A stretch of DNA of 64,000 nucleotides from Erythrophleum ivorense. Its lineage: Eukaryota > Streptophyta > Magnoliopsida > Fabales > Fabaceae. The translations under genes were made by a program, and so were the position numbers. The notes under the pieces were generated by a model. It did no database searches and was not told the origin of the DNA. It was given only the letters and a program-made list of their open reading frames with translations. Shown here piece after piece: positions 34,679 to 47,391 of this stretch. The stretch's first letter is position 1, and each line of letters begins with the position of its first letter. The DNA is taken from assembly GCA_026724425.1 (NCBI GenBank), contig JAIUCV010000003.1, forward strand, positions 50,780,477 through 50,844,476, written 5' to 3'.

Positions 34679-37600
34679 TATAACACCATATATTTCTAGC
34701 TTGCTTTCTATCATTTCTAAGTTTCCCATGATGAATTGCACAAAAGGGAATGGAAGATGGCATTAAAATAATACCTTATTTTGCGTTGCGTAGCATATGA
34801 AAATTCCATTCGGTGTCAAGCGGACCATATGAGTTCATACATCACATTCTCATATTTAATTACATACATACAACTCATTTACATCACCAAAGTTGGCCCA
34901 CAACGCATGGAAACCGAAATGGAACCTTGAATATGGAGGTTTATTTTCGGCCAGATTTGGCCCCTTTCTGGCACAAGTTCAAAAAATCATAACTAATTCT
35001 AGAAAAATAAAAATCACACATTCTTGGTCATTCTAGAAATCTACGGATGTCTACTTCACATAAAAAATATTATAGACCATAACACCTATTACAGAGGGCG
35101 TTTGACATCCAAAAATGTCCAGGGGTCAAACTGCCTCCTGATGCTGTCACAGATTCTGCAGCAAACTTTGAAAATTTCCAATTAATTCCAAAAAAATCCA
35201 ATCCATGAAAATGATACCAATATGGAAATCTGTGGATGTTAGATAGAGGATAAAAATACTTTCATACCAGTTCAGGTACCCAAAGTCTCTAAATTCAATA
35301 GAATAGTACATCAAGTCGGGTAAGGGTCCTGATACTGGACAGAATGTTCAAAAATTCATATCTCCCTCTCTAGAACTCCAAATGAGGTGCTTCTAGTTGG
35401 AAAAAGTCACCGTGAATGTATAGTTTCTCTGTATGAAATTTCGTGGCAATTTGACATCATTTGCCCCATGAGTGACAGAATTCAATTTTGGACCAGTGCT
35501 ACAGTACCAAGGACCAAAACCAGAAAATTTTTCAATTTCAACAATTCGCTAAATATTCCACAGACCTCAAAAAATTACTAACTTTAGCTTTTCAAAAAGC
35601 TCTCAATAAGCTCTAGATGTATGTCAAATTTCAGATCAACAAGAGTTCATTTGGACAAAAAGTGACATAGCCTCATGAAATGGTCATTTTTGCTTCCTAC
35701 CAAGAGTCACTTTGCACCAAATGGCCTCTTCTTGAATTTGGCATCCCTTGAGCAAGTTTCAAAGCACAAATATGACTTGTGGAGGCTGCCCAAGTGATCA
35801 CAAACCTCATGCAACTCATTTTGATCTCTTAACATCTATTTATGCATAGTTACATCAAGCCATCCAAAAGCCAATTTGCACAATACTAGAGATTTAGTGT
35901 CATATAAAGCGTACATCATATTCATACATCATTTTACACTTGTCCATGGTCTTACATCACAAAAAGATTACATACATCATTAATTTGACATTTAACCACC
36001 ATTTAAAGTACATAATACACCAAAACAAAGATGTTCAATGTCCTTAGCTTGCATCTCCTTAACTTGGAATACCACCTAGACAATTCAAGGATGAAGGGGA
36101 AATGGGGGTGAGATTCCAAGAATCTCAATAGCTCACACATCCATTCACACCACATTCAAGGCATACATATACCAAATGCGTAACCATACAAGCATAAAGT
36201 GTGCAATAAATTCCATTCCATGCCACATTCACATGTCAAGATTACTTTCATGCTCTAGGGACTTTTGGTTTAGCCTCACCCCATTTCTAGGACTTTTGGA
36301 TTTGCCTCACTCTTGGTCTAGGGATTTTTGACTTTGCCTCACCCATTCAAGGGACTTTTGGCCTTGTCTCACCCATGCCATGAGACTTTTGACATCTCCT
36401 CACCTTCATCAAGGGACTTTTGGCATCACCTCACCCTTATGGGCTCTTTCCACAACCATAGTCATTCAAGACAACACATTAGTACCAATGCACAACAAGG
36501 ATCAAGTGGCATATTATCAAGCATCAAGAATGCATGCAAGCATACTAAGACATACATATGCACACAAGAATGCAAAGAGAATGAGGTGGAGAGCTACCTT
36601 TTTATGTATACAAGCTCACTTTGCAATTTCCTTCCCCTCCTTGGTTTCACAAGAGAACTTAGGTGGAGTGGGGTTCTCTTGGCCTAGACATTACAAACAT
36701 CACGCAATTACACATTTGAAGCAAGCCAAGATATTAAACTAAAGCTTATTACACACTTAGCTCCAAAATAGACATATTGGTTCCATAAATGGCCTATTGA
36801 AGCAACTCATATTATTCAAGTGCTAGGCTCCATTCTCTTGTTTCTTCTAAACTTCTTGGACTCATTTAAGGTCCTTGGAGCCATCACACATTCAATTGCA
36901 CAATTGGAAAACCAAGTTGCTTCACAAAGAACCATTATGGACACCATTAGGCCATCTCCCAATCTATGGCTCCTAAATTTTTTCCAATGGTTTCTCCCAT
37001 CTTCTAACATCATATAAAGTCCTAAAACAAGGTTAGAGTAAATTAAAACATCCTCTAGCCTAATGAACCTAGCTTGGCCGAAATATGCACCATAATGGAG
37101 GTTCATAAACTTTATGATTTTTCCTTAATGGGAGAGCCACTTGAGAGGCTTTCTAAAGGTCTTAGGAGTTCAAGGAAACATTCAAATAGTCAAGGAAACA
37201 TTCACACAAAATCAGATTTTGCAAAACCCTAGAAAACACTACACTTTTCTAACTTGTTTTCTATTAGTTTTTCTTAGAATTTCTTGCCATATTCCATCTC
37301 CCCATGGCCTAAAACCCTTGTTCCCTCCTTATATTTGGACAGAACATCCTCCCCTCCTTTGGTTCTGTTCTTGGCTGAAATACACACAAAGGGAGGGGGA
37401 AGAGAAGATGCAACAAAAAGCAAAGATTACCTAGGGTTCAAGTGAGCTTTCAAGTGTCTTTCTCCTTCATTCTCTTCTCCTTAGCAAATTCAAAATTCTC
37501 CCCTTAGGTCTGGGTCAAAAACAGAACCAAATCATTCAAAAAATCCATGGAAAGAAATGAGGAAGAGAGGAAAACAAGATTGGAGGAAGATGGAGCAAGA

Positions 37601-38289
37601 AATTTCATGAAATTACCTAGTTTCTCCTTGGCTTTCTTCCTCTTTTTCTCCTCCCTTTGGTGTGCCTAAGAGAGCTGAAGATTTTCTGTATTTTGGGCAG
37701 AATGGTTCGTGCTCATTAAAGAGGATAAGAAAGGAGAAAAGTGTGGAACTCTTTAGAACATTCAAGAAACCATAAATTCCAATTTTACCCTTCCGTAGTG
37801 GCAAGTTCGTTTTGGCTTTGTTTTAGCTCCTTTTTGAGAACCGTCTTTTTCATCATAAAATATAGGTTCCCAATTTAATAAAATGCCTTTGGAATCACTC
37901 AAATCGGAGTTAAAACTATCCCGAACGAATCGATCAAAGTTCAGGTCAACCGACGTTGGAAAGAGTACACCGGAGGGGATTTACCAGTCCCGAGGCTTCC
38001 CATGGTTTTTGGGGCCTCTGAAAACCTTGGGCAACTCAAAATTTTCATTTAAAAAGCCCTCCTAAGTGTTTTTCTAAAATTATACTTATTTACGAAAATG
38101 CCACTAGCCTTTCAGCAATTTTTTTGAATCGCTCTGACCCTAATTTTTGGGCAACTCAAGGCTCAAATCCTCATTTTCTATTATTTAAAATTTTATTCAA
38201 ATTTTATTTGACCTTGAATCACTCATCTTAGAGGACTTGCTTTTCAAATCGACCCATTCCAATGATTGTACAATGTACCAGGCATTACA
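34679..38289 (-). mobile_element. Solo LTR C, nested in the 5' LTR of element B
   Basis: Runs from TATAACACCATA (G to A in the terminal TGT) to GGCATTACA, 3611 bp, with identical TSD CTAGC at 34674-34678 and 38290-38294. It has no coding region or primer site. It is related to the LTRs of A, B, D and F: array at about 36250-36450 and dyad near 36109-36128 (TGAGATTCCAAGAATCTCA). C sits only 21 bp from the B primer-site junction. Confidence 0.9.
36250..36450 (-). repeat. Degenerate tandem array, units of about 30 bp, in LTR C
   Basis: On the + strand, units of the form GGGACTTTTGG followed by a GCCTCACCC part repeat six times with variation. This is the reverse complement of the AAAAGTC / GTGAGGC unit in LTR A and is one of the clearest copies in the window. 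Confidence 0.85.
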
Positions 38290-41200
38290 CTAGCTCATTT
38301 CATGACATTCATAAGCTTCACATCATCAATTCCATGAGAATGTAAAGAAAGATGGACTAAAATAATAAGTATTTTCGCGTTGCGTCATGTTTAAAATTTC
38401 CATTCAATGTCACATGGACCGGTGTGCACTCATACTATACATTTTCATATCTAATTACATCAATACAACTCATTTGCATCATAAAATCATGCTCACAACT
38501 CATGGAAACCGAAATGAAGCATAAATTATGGAGGCTTAATTTCGGCCAGATTTGGCCCTCTTTCTGACCAAACATTGGAAAATCATAACTAATTCTATAA
38601 AAGTTGAAATCATGCAATCTTGGACATTATGTAAAGATAAAGATGTCTAATTTGCACTAAAAATATGCCCAGACCATAACATCCATCATAAAGGGCTTTT
38701 GACATCCGAAAAGGTCTAGAGGTCAAACTGCCTCTTGATGCTATCACAGATTCTGTAGCAAATTTTGAAAATGTCCAATTAAATCCATAGAAATCCAATC
38801 TATGAAAATGATACCAATTTGGAAATATGTGGATGTTAGATAGAGGGAAAAAATATTTCTAGACCAGCTCAGGCAGCTCAACCCACGAAATTCAAGAGAA
38901 CAATAACTCATGTTGGATAAGGGTCCTGATTCTAGATAGAATGTTCAAAAATTCATATCTCCCTCTCTGGACTGCAAATGAGGTTCTTCTAGTTGGCACG
39001 AGTCACTGTGGATGTCTAGTTTCTTTGTGTAAAATTTTATGGTAATTGGACATCATTTGGGCCCTGTGTGATAGAACTCATTTTCAGACCAAATAAATAA
39101 AATAGCAGAACAAAACTAGAAAAATTGCCAACTTTGAAAAATCATCAAATATTATGTAGACCTTTAAAAATTATGATCTTTAACTTTCTAAAAATCTCAA
39201 CAAACTCTAAATTTTCGCCAAATCTCAAATCAACAAGAACTCATTTGGCCAAAAATTGACATAGGGTTCCATTATGGTCATTTTTGGCTCCATATAGGGT
39301 ACCAAAGTTGCCAAATGGTTTTCCCTTGGTCTTGGCACCTTTTGGGCAAGCCTAAAAACATATTTAGGACTTTTGTGAGCTGCCCAAATAGTCTCAAACT
39401 TCATGCATCTCATTTTGTCCTTTTCATCCACACTTATACACATTTCCATCAAACTTCCAAATTACATACCTTGGCATTACATACCTAAACTCTATTTTAG
39501 AGTTTACACATCATATTCATATATTTATACATCACATAATATCATAATTACACATGTCTAAGGGGTCATAGACCATATACATCAAAGGATTACATCATAT
39601 GACATAATTATGGTCTTAAAGGATTAAAACTTAAGCATTTGGTTGTCAATCTCCTTTCTTCAATGTTGTTGGCTCCCATTACCATATCCACTTAGCCTAC
39701 CTAGCATATTAGATCATTGGAGAAGAGGGAACAAGATTAAATAATCCCAATAGCTTATCTCCCATTCAATCATACATAATATATGCAAACCAAGCCTTAA
39801 AAATGTATGCATGGATATCATAGAAGCTATGAACATTCAAGAAGCAAACTTGGCATGTGAACAAGTCATACAAAACATTAAAGAGCTCATCAAGTGTTCG
39901 GATTGGCCTCACACTTTTCCTTATGGATTTTGGACTTGCCTCACCCATTCTTTAAGAGCTGTGGACTCAACCAAACTCTTGGGAGCCCACTTTACTTTAT
40001 TTTTACCAATTTTAAAGGTTCTTGGCTCATCCTCATCATAGTTAAGAGTTCTTGGCCTCTCTACACTTAAGCAAACTTAGACAAACATCATATATTCATT
40101 TCAAAATATAATATGGCATCATAAATCATGGCATATAAAGTCATGCTAGTATACTTTTCATAGCTTGAAAATACACATATACACATTCTAAAATAAGCTA
40201 AACACATATCCATGCATGAGAGAAGGTGGAGAGAGCTACCTTACACACAATCACACACTTTTTTCTTAGATTTTAAGCCTCCTCTTTCAGTCACACATCC
40301 ACAAACTTGTGGAGATATAATCTATGGAAGCTAATTAGTTTCATGAAATAATCTCTAAAGCCATACAACATGCTTAGATGCTAGATTGCTCTATAAGTTT
40401 CATTATGGTGCATAAATGCACCTAATGAAGCAACACCCCTCAATCATTTTCTAAGCTCCATTCTTTCCTTTCAAATATGATTATTGACTCCTTTTAAGCC
40501 TCTTGGAGTCATTACACAATTAAAATAAAGGGCCTAACATCATGTTGCTTCCTTAGGTCATAATATAGAACCTAAGACACCAAATCACTTTCTATGAGTT
40601 CTAATTTTTTTCCAAGGCCTCTCCCCATTTTCATTCGTCAAATATGACTTAAGAATGGATGAAGAAAAATTTAAAACTCTCCCTAGCTATATGAACATGC
40701 TTTGGCCGAGACTATGCATGGTTTAGGGCTCCTTGGAGTTTTCTTTGTTTTCTTGAAAGAGGTAGCTTGTGGAGAGCATCTTAGGGGTCTTGAGAACTCA
40801 TTTAAACTCTTAAATAAACCTAGGAATGGTCACACAAAATCAGAATTTAGAAGGAACACTTGAAACCCTAGAATTTGCATCTTGAAATCTAATAGTTATT
40901 TTGTTATTTTTTTTTTTTGCATATTCTTGTTCTTCTCCATCAAATACCTAAGATTCATGCTTGGTTGGGCTTGGAAATCAGATCCTCCTAGGGTTCTTGG
41001 TGTGTGTCGAATTGGAGAAGAAGGGGAAATCAAAATAGCAACAATAGGATGTAATTTTACCTAGTTTCCTTGCTTACTTTGGCTTAAATCTTGCTTTCTC
41101 CAAGCTCCTCTCTTCAAATCCGAAATTTCCTTTGAATTTCTCCCTTGAATCAGATTTATAAACTTCATTTTAATCCAAGGAAACAAAGAAAAAGGGAGGA

Positions 41201-41927
41201 GAGGAGGTGTGGATGAAGAAAAGCATGAAAAATCACCATGGAAACATACCTTAAGCTTGGATTTCTTCCTTCTTCTGCTTCCTCTCTTGTGTGCCTCTCT
41301 CCTAAGGTTTTGCTTCTAGTTTGGGGTTGAGAAATCTGATGCTAAATGAGGGAGAGTGTGAGGTGCCACCTATATATAGGTATAGGAAAGTAACTTTTTA
41401 AAAAATTTCAATTTTACACTTCATACTTTGCATTTTTGTTTCTCCTTCATTTTAGCTCCTTTTGAGAACCTTCTTTTCCATTATAAAATTTAAGTTTCCA
41501 ATTTAATAAAATGCCTTTGGAATCACTCAAATCGGAGCTAAAACCTTCCTGAACAAATTCGTTAAAGTTTGGGCACACTGACGTCGAAAAATGTCCATCA
41601 AAAGGGATTTAATTGTCCCGGGGTTTCCTATGGTTTTCAAGGCCTATGAGAATCTCAAAATACTCAAAATTTCCATTTAAAAAGCCCTCATGTGTGAATT
41701 TCAAAATTTGCTCAAAAGTACGAAAATGCCATTACGTTTTGTAGATTTTTTGTCAAATTTTGTTTCTTCATTCTAGCTCCATTTTTCCTTCCATTTGAGG
41801 CTAGAATTATCATGTTTAGGAGTCTAGAATATTGCTCAATTTTTTTGGGACCTTAACTAATTCAATTCAGGGGACTTGCTTTGAAAACACGCATATTTTC
41901 ATCGTTTAGCGAAAATCGGACATTACA

Positions 41928-42680
41928 AAGAGCGTGTGTGTTTGCATATAATAATAGTTATCATTCTAGTATGGGATGCATATAAAAATCGGACGTAACT
42001 GGGATGCATATTTACCATTATCCGAATTTGCATATAATAATAGTTATCATTCTAGTATTCAGGTGGCCTCTTGTTAGGCTTTGTATGAGAGAAAATACAA
42101 ATCTCCTCTATTTTGGGTTGAGTCAGTTGAGAAGAACTTGATAGGACCTGAGATTGTAGATTGGACCACTCGATAGATAGAATTGATTAGAAAAAAAACT
42201 CCTCATAGCCCAAAGTAGGCAGAAAAGCTATGCTGATAAAAGAAAGTTGTTAGAGTTTGAGATTGGAGATCATGTGTTCATCTGAGTGTCTCCAGTCATA
42301 GGGGTTGGTTAGTTAATAAAGGTAATGAAGCTCTGTCCTAAGTATATTGGTCCATTTGAAATCCTTGAGAAGATTAGACCTGTAGCTTACCAGGTAGCTT
42401 TACCTCTTAACCTAGCCCAAATTCATGATGATTTTCATGTCTCCCAGTTGAAAAAGTACTTACTAGACCCCTCACAAGTCATAGAATGTAAGCATGTTTA
42501 ATTGTAAGAAAACCATTCCTATATAGTGAAATTGAAGAGAATTATGGATGCTAAACTAAAACACTAAGGAACAAGAGCATTCCTCTAGTGAAAGTGGTCT
42601 AGAAGGGTCTGACATCTAAGGAAGCGAGTTTGGAAATTGAGGAAGAAATGGGAATGAAATATCTAAAACTTTTCCCTTAA
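41928..42680 (+). pseudogene. Integrase C-terminal half of element A, after element B
   Basis: Coding resumes with ACVFAYNNSYHSS. It is then disrupted by a nested duplication (41941-42058) and stops. Recognisable blocks are SPLFWVES, PKYIGPFEILEKI, FHVSQLKKYLLDPS near 42340-42480, and a tail LTSKEASLEIEEEM that ends with a stop at 42678-42680. The tail matches the EEATWE motif of the other elements in position but has changed residues. Confidence 0.82.
41941..42058 (+). repeat. Nested duplication with captured LTR-end-like filler
   Basis: A 32-bp segment occurs at 41941-41972 and again, identical, at 42027-42058. Inside, TGGGATGCATAT occurs twice (41972-41983 and 42000-42011). Between them lies AAAAATCGGACGTAAC, which resembles the terminal sequence of the LTRs of B and D (AAATCGGACATTACA / AAATTGGACGTCACA). 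Confidence 0.85.
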
Positions 42681-42715
42681 GGTATGTGTTTAAATTTCAA
42701 GGATGAAATTTATCT

Positions 42716-42729
42716 AAGAGGGGTGAAAA
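42716..42729 (+). other. Polypurine tract of element A
   Basis: AAGAGGGGTGAAAA, purine-rich with a single T, directly precedes the 3' LTR. Confidence 0.75.
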
Positions 42730-42764
42730 TGTAACATCCAAGATTTGAGAAAATTTTTTAAGTC

Positions 42765-42985
42765 TACTTGCTATAACCAAGAACCCTATTAGCTATAGTG
42801 AGGAGCCAATTAGTTATAGCAAATGTACCAGGTCACCATAGCAAGGATGTAGTCCACTATAGCTAGTTCATGCATCCCATACAAAATCTATGGAGTTTCT
42901 TGCAATAGCACCCCCCATAGTGAGAAGAGGGGCCTGGGATTGATAAGTCCTCACTGTAGAGAGGGGTATTTCTAGTTATAGTAAG
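42765..42985 (+). repeat. Palindrome cluster in the A 3' LTR
   Basis: Partner of the cluster at 19793-20033, at the same distance from the LTR start. Copies such as AGCTATAGTGAG and CACTATAGCTAG are present, but several have lost symmetry. Confidence 0.75.
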
Positions 42986-44318
42986 ACTTATTTTGGAAAA
43001 AGCATGAAAAGTGAAAATTTCCTTTTTAAAGGACCTAGAAGACTCTTAATCCCTCTAACTAACATATTGTTTTATCCAAAAATAGAGAAGAGGGCTAGAG
43101 AGAGAGGGAGACCAAAAAGAGCCAAGAAAGAAAGGAAAATATGAAGGAAAAATGTGCAAAAATGTAAGAATTCATGGTTTCTTCCTTAGAAAATCAGTTC
43201 CTCTCTCTTTGCTCTCTCTTTCCATAGTTTTGAGTGCTCATATGGTTCTGTTTTGGGCTTAATTCAGAGGGGGAAGTGTAAGGATTTAAGAAGAAAATTT
43301 AAGCAAAGGAAGAACCACTTCGAAAGAGCTTAATTCAAGGTAAGGCCTTTCCATTTTGTTGATCTTCTTGTGTGTTTCAGTCAAGAACAAAACCATGAGA
43401 AGGGGGAAAGTTTCTAACTTAGAGCAAGTATAAAACCATTGATTTAAGGCATGGAGAGTTGAAATATACCAAGAAATTACAAGAGAAATCAATGAATTTT
43501 AAGTTAGGGATATGTAAGCTCTTGAATGTAATGTGAAAACTAATTTGATTCATAACATCGCTAACATATGTTAGTGTTTGTTTGAGTTTCTAAGACCCTT
43601 AGGAAGCTTCCTAAGTGTCTTGTCGATCAAGGAAACATCAAAAACTTAATGGACTTTAAATGCTCTTCATGGTTTGACCTAGAGCACTTGAGAGGGGTAA
43701 GGAGCATCTTAATTGGTTCTAAGCTTGGTTTGGAGTCATATGTGATGGAAGAAGATGAGAGAAATGCTTGGAAAAGCTTTAGAAGCCATAAATTGAAAGT
43801 TGGGTCAATAGGTTCCATAATATGACCTATAGTAGCAACATGGATATAAGCTCTTGGAGTTGAGTGTATGATGACTTTAAAGAGTCTAAGTGGAACCAAT
43901 AGGCCTAGATATGGGAAGGAAATGAAGCTAGAAGTTTGAATTATGGCAGTTGTTTTATTATGTCATTAATGGAGCTATTATGGAACTAATAGATAAAGTA
44001 TGCTTCTTAAGTATATATTTGATACTTTGGCTTGTCCCAAGAGAATAATTGAGTGCTATTTGTTATGTCTAGGCCAAAGAACTCAAGCTCCAAATAGTTA
44101 TAGTTGTTAAACCGAGAAGGGAGAAGAGAAATCAAAAGGGAAGGATCGTGTCTAATTACCAAGGTAGCTTTTCACTTCTTCTTATTTGCATTCTTAGAAA
44201 TATAAGTGTCATTGTATGCTTGTATATGAATTTGTATGTTAAGACATGCCATTTGATGTTGCCTTGATATATTTGTACCAATATACTTATATTTTAGTTG
44301 TGAAAATTGCTTTTGAGG

Positions 44319-44507
44319 GTGAAATGGTGCCAAAAGTCCTTTGTGATGAGTGAGGTAGAGCTAAAAGTCCTTAGGAATGGGTGAGACAAGGCCCAAAGTC
44401 TCATAGATGAGTGAGGCCAAGTCAAAAATCCTTAGACCTTGGGTAAGGCTAATCCAAAAGTCTCAAAAATTGGGTGAGACTAGACCAAAAGTCCTTAGGA
44501 CTTATTC
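44319..44507 (+). repeat. Degenerate tandem array, units of about 30 bp, A 3' LTR
   Basis: Six units of 29-33 bp can be laid out, each beginning GTGAG/TAAGG and containing AAAAGTC or a near form, then CTTAG or CTCA. Confidence 0.82.
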
Positions 44508-46091
44508 TTGGTATTGATATGATTTTCATGGCATGAAAATCATATGTTGAATGATTTTTAATGGTTGATGCCTACTTGCATACTTTGACATATTTATATG
44601 CCTTGATTGTTCCCTTAAATAAGTGTATGAGCTATTGAGATTCCATGAATCTCACCCCTTTCCCTCTCCCATCTCATATCGTCTAAGTGGAGCTCAATAG
44701 CCAAAGATTGGAGACCATGAAGCATAAATGGCCATCTCTTGACACCTTTGCATAATTATGTATAGTTTTGATGTATAAAAAAAGTCAAAGTGGTTATATA
44801 CATGTTATTTTTGAGTTGTAACAATTGGAACAAATGTAAAAGCATGTATGGATGATGTAAAAAACATATTTGGTACCAAATCAATGTAAATGTAAGATTT
44901 AGACCTTTGATGCCTTGTAAATGCTAGTGTATTCTTGCATGTGGAATAGTTAAATTAAGATGCATGATGGTTTAGACCACTTGGACGATTCATGTATGAT
45001 GTATTAGTGGTTTCAAACTTGCCCAAGGTGTGCCAGAATATGTATGAGGCTGTTTGAACCCACTTTGTACTATATAAGGTGTCAAATTTGCCAAATTCAA
45101 GAGCTACGTCAAGATTTAATCAAATGACCTCTTCTTAGTCTCAAACTTGGCATGCTTATAGGTCTTGTCTAGAGCTTTTTGTGAAGCTAAAGTTCATATT
45201 ATTTAGAACTCTATAGAATTTTTGGTGAATTTTTAAAATTAGCAAAATTTCTAAATTTGACAGTAGCACTGTTCATAGGGTCAAAAATTTTGCCTCTGTC
45301 ACTTATAGGTCAAATGGTATCCAATGATTATGAAATTTTACAAAAGAAACTATATTTTCATAGTCACTTATATCAACTAGAAGAACCTCAATTGGAGGTC
45401 TGTAGAGGGAGAAATGATTTTCTAAAATTCTATGTTAGTTTTAGGAATGCCAGCCAACGTTGGTTATTGTTTCATTGATTTTTGAGGTCTAAAGGCTTCT
45501 AAGCTGGTCTACCCTTATTTTTTTCCTCTAGTTAACATCTGTATCTTTCCAAATTGATATAGTTTTCCTAGATCGAATTATTTTGGAATTAGTTATGAGT
45601 TTTTGAATTTTATATCAATAACCTGTATCAAAAACACTGGGTATTCTGACTTTTGATTTTTTGGTTGTCAAATGTGGTCCAAATGATGTTATTATGGATT
45701 AGAATTATTTTTAGTATAAATTTAACAGCTAGACCTTTCTAGAAAGTTATTATTTACTTGATTACTATTTTTCTAGAATTAATTATGATTTTCCAATGTT
45801 GGGATCAAAATTTTGAATTCTGGATTTGTGAGAAAAATGTAATTTTTCTAGTTTTTGGCTTCAAATCCATGGTTCATGGATTGTTTTATGCTATGTATGA
45901 ATCGTGTGAATGAAATTTGAGTAAAGAATATGATTGATGGGTTTATGGGACCCGCAGGGTAGAATATGAATGTGTAAACCCCTAGCGTAACGTAATAAAT
46001 TACCACGGTTTTACCCATTTCTTGGGAATTTCATAAAATCAAGCTCAAGTGAAGGATAATTGAGTCTAATGTATTATGGTGTTACACTCTC

Positions 46092-47391
46092 TCATGGCTC
46101 TACCATTTACTATTTTATAGGTAAGGAGATGGCTTCTTAGCTAAAATAGTGTGACGTGGGTGGCCTGCCCCAATATCAAGCCTGGCAATCATTGAATGAA
46201 TTCCTATTCTTATTATACAATATTCTTGGATGATATAGATGGAGGGAACAATGAAGCAAATTTTTCATCTGTAGCTTGCAATCTTATATTCTTCCTTTTC
46301 TCAATCTACTACTTGCTTTTGCTTATCTGATGCACTCACATCTAGCTACTTAATCTAAGATGGGATCAATCATGTTGATTGCTTATCCTAACTAGCTCTA
46401 ACGACTAGTTTGGTTATTGAATCACAAATCACAAACCTTATGGTGACTTCACATGCCAAAGATCAACTCCACCTAGCCTATTTTTGTCATTATGGTTATG
46501 AATCCCATGGCCTATTCTTTCCTTTTTGGTATGCACAAGGAAATCAAAGAGATTGAAGGGTAACTGAAAGTGATTCTACGTCCATGACACTTAAAAAAAA
46601 ACACTAGCTATCAGCTATGGTTAAGGAGCTATAACTAAAGCTAAATGCAATTTTCATTTACCCATATTCTTTACTTACCCTAGCAAATATAGCCATCAAT
46701 TACTTTCTCATATCCTTTTTTTTAATCTACCTCACAAATTCGTTAAAAGCCCATAAAACCATCATACATTAGCAATATTGTTCGCGAAAATGGCCTTTTT
46801 TTTAATTCAAACATTGATATTACATTGTATATAGAGAACAATTTTCTTGATAATGTTAGGTTAGGTTAGGGATAGAAAATTAAAATAGTGTTTTTTAGGG
46901 GCTGCGGTGATAATATTAATGCAATATCCACTTAGGCAATTCAATATCCATGTTTACATCCTCTAATAACCATATGACCATATGCACAATAAGTTAGCTA
47001 TTCTATTAAGTATTTGGAAGCCATTTGTATTTTAAGAAGTCCTTGCTAATTTTTGCAAATATGTGGACGAAATTTTCACAAAATAGACATTTAAGACAAA
47101 TTTGAAATTAATAGTGAACTTGACAAAAAGGCACTTTTGCCATTATTATTTTATAAATGTCAATAAAACTAAAACTTCAAAGGTACAAGATCTAATGGCT
47201 TTTAGATGATATTGAATATTGGGTGTCATCCTTTATATATGACTCCCAATATCTCACATGACATGAATCACCTTAGATACTTATCTTTCCAATGTATTTT
47301 CAACTATCTCCAACAAGAGGGTAGTCATCAAGCCTTGCAAAATAGAATCTAGTCAAGACCATGAAGGGGGCTCCTTCATAAACGTAAGAAA
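46092..47391. other. Host DNA between element A and LTR E
   Basis: AT-rich, no gene, splice pattern or repeat terminus that I can support. Joined across A it continues 19516-19755. The right edge is set by the start of LTR E and is less certain than the left edge. Confidence 0.45.

Larger units (their letters stand above)
26252..41927 (-). mobile_element. Element B: complete Ty3/gypsy retrotransposon nested in element A
   Basis: On the minus strand: 5' LTR on the right (34658-41927, split by solo LTR C), primer site, gag, protease, RT, RNase H, integrase, polypurine tract, 3' LTR on the left (26252-29848). Without C it is about 12.06 kb. The target-site copies are GACAG (26247-26251) and AAGAG (41928-41932). 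The integrase codons of A at the junction suggest an original GAGAG, so each copy has changed once. It is the best preserved of the coding elements here, yet still has many stop codons. Confidence 0.9.
34658..41927 (-). repeat. 5' LTR of element B, split by solo LTR C
   Basis: Made of 34658-34678 and 38290-41927, about 3.65 kb after removal of C. The + strand reads TGTAACACCATAGATTCTAGC, is interrupted by C, then continues with CTAGCTCATTTCATGAC exactly as in the left LTR. It ends ATCGGACATTACA. The roughly 30-bp unit array lies at about 39905-40060. Confidence 0.9.
19756..46086 (+). mobile_element. Element A: complete Ty3/gypsy retrotransposon, split by element B
   Basis: LTRs at 19756-22242 and 42730-46086, flanked by identical TSD CTCTC (19751-19755 and 46087-46091). 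With element B and its nested LTR C removed, A is about 10.6 kb. Order is PBS, gag, protease, RT, RNase H, integrase, PPT. The integrase gene is cut at 26251/41928 by B. Many in-frame stops and at least one frameshift make it inactive. Confidence 0.92.
42730..46086 (+). repeat. 3' LTR of element A (full length)
   Basis: Starts TGTAACATCC, ends GTGTTACA, 3357 bp, followed by CTCTC. It retains the segment (about 44918-45839) lost from the 5' LTR. Palindrome cluster at 42765-42985, array at 44319-44507, and dyad TGAGATTCCATGAATCTCA near 44636-44654. Confidence 0.92.

Noticed and set aside
36328..36742. Two overlapping open frames of about 120 codons in LTR C
   Set aside because: They lie in the repeat array of a solo LTR. 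The Pro/His/Ser pattern reflects the repeated unit, not a protein family.
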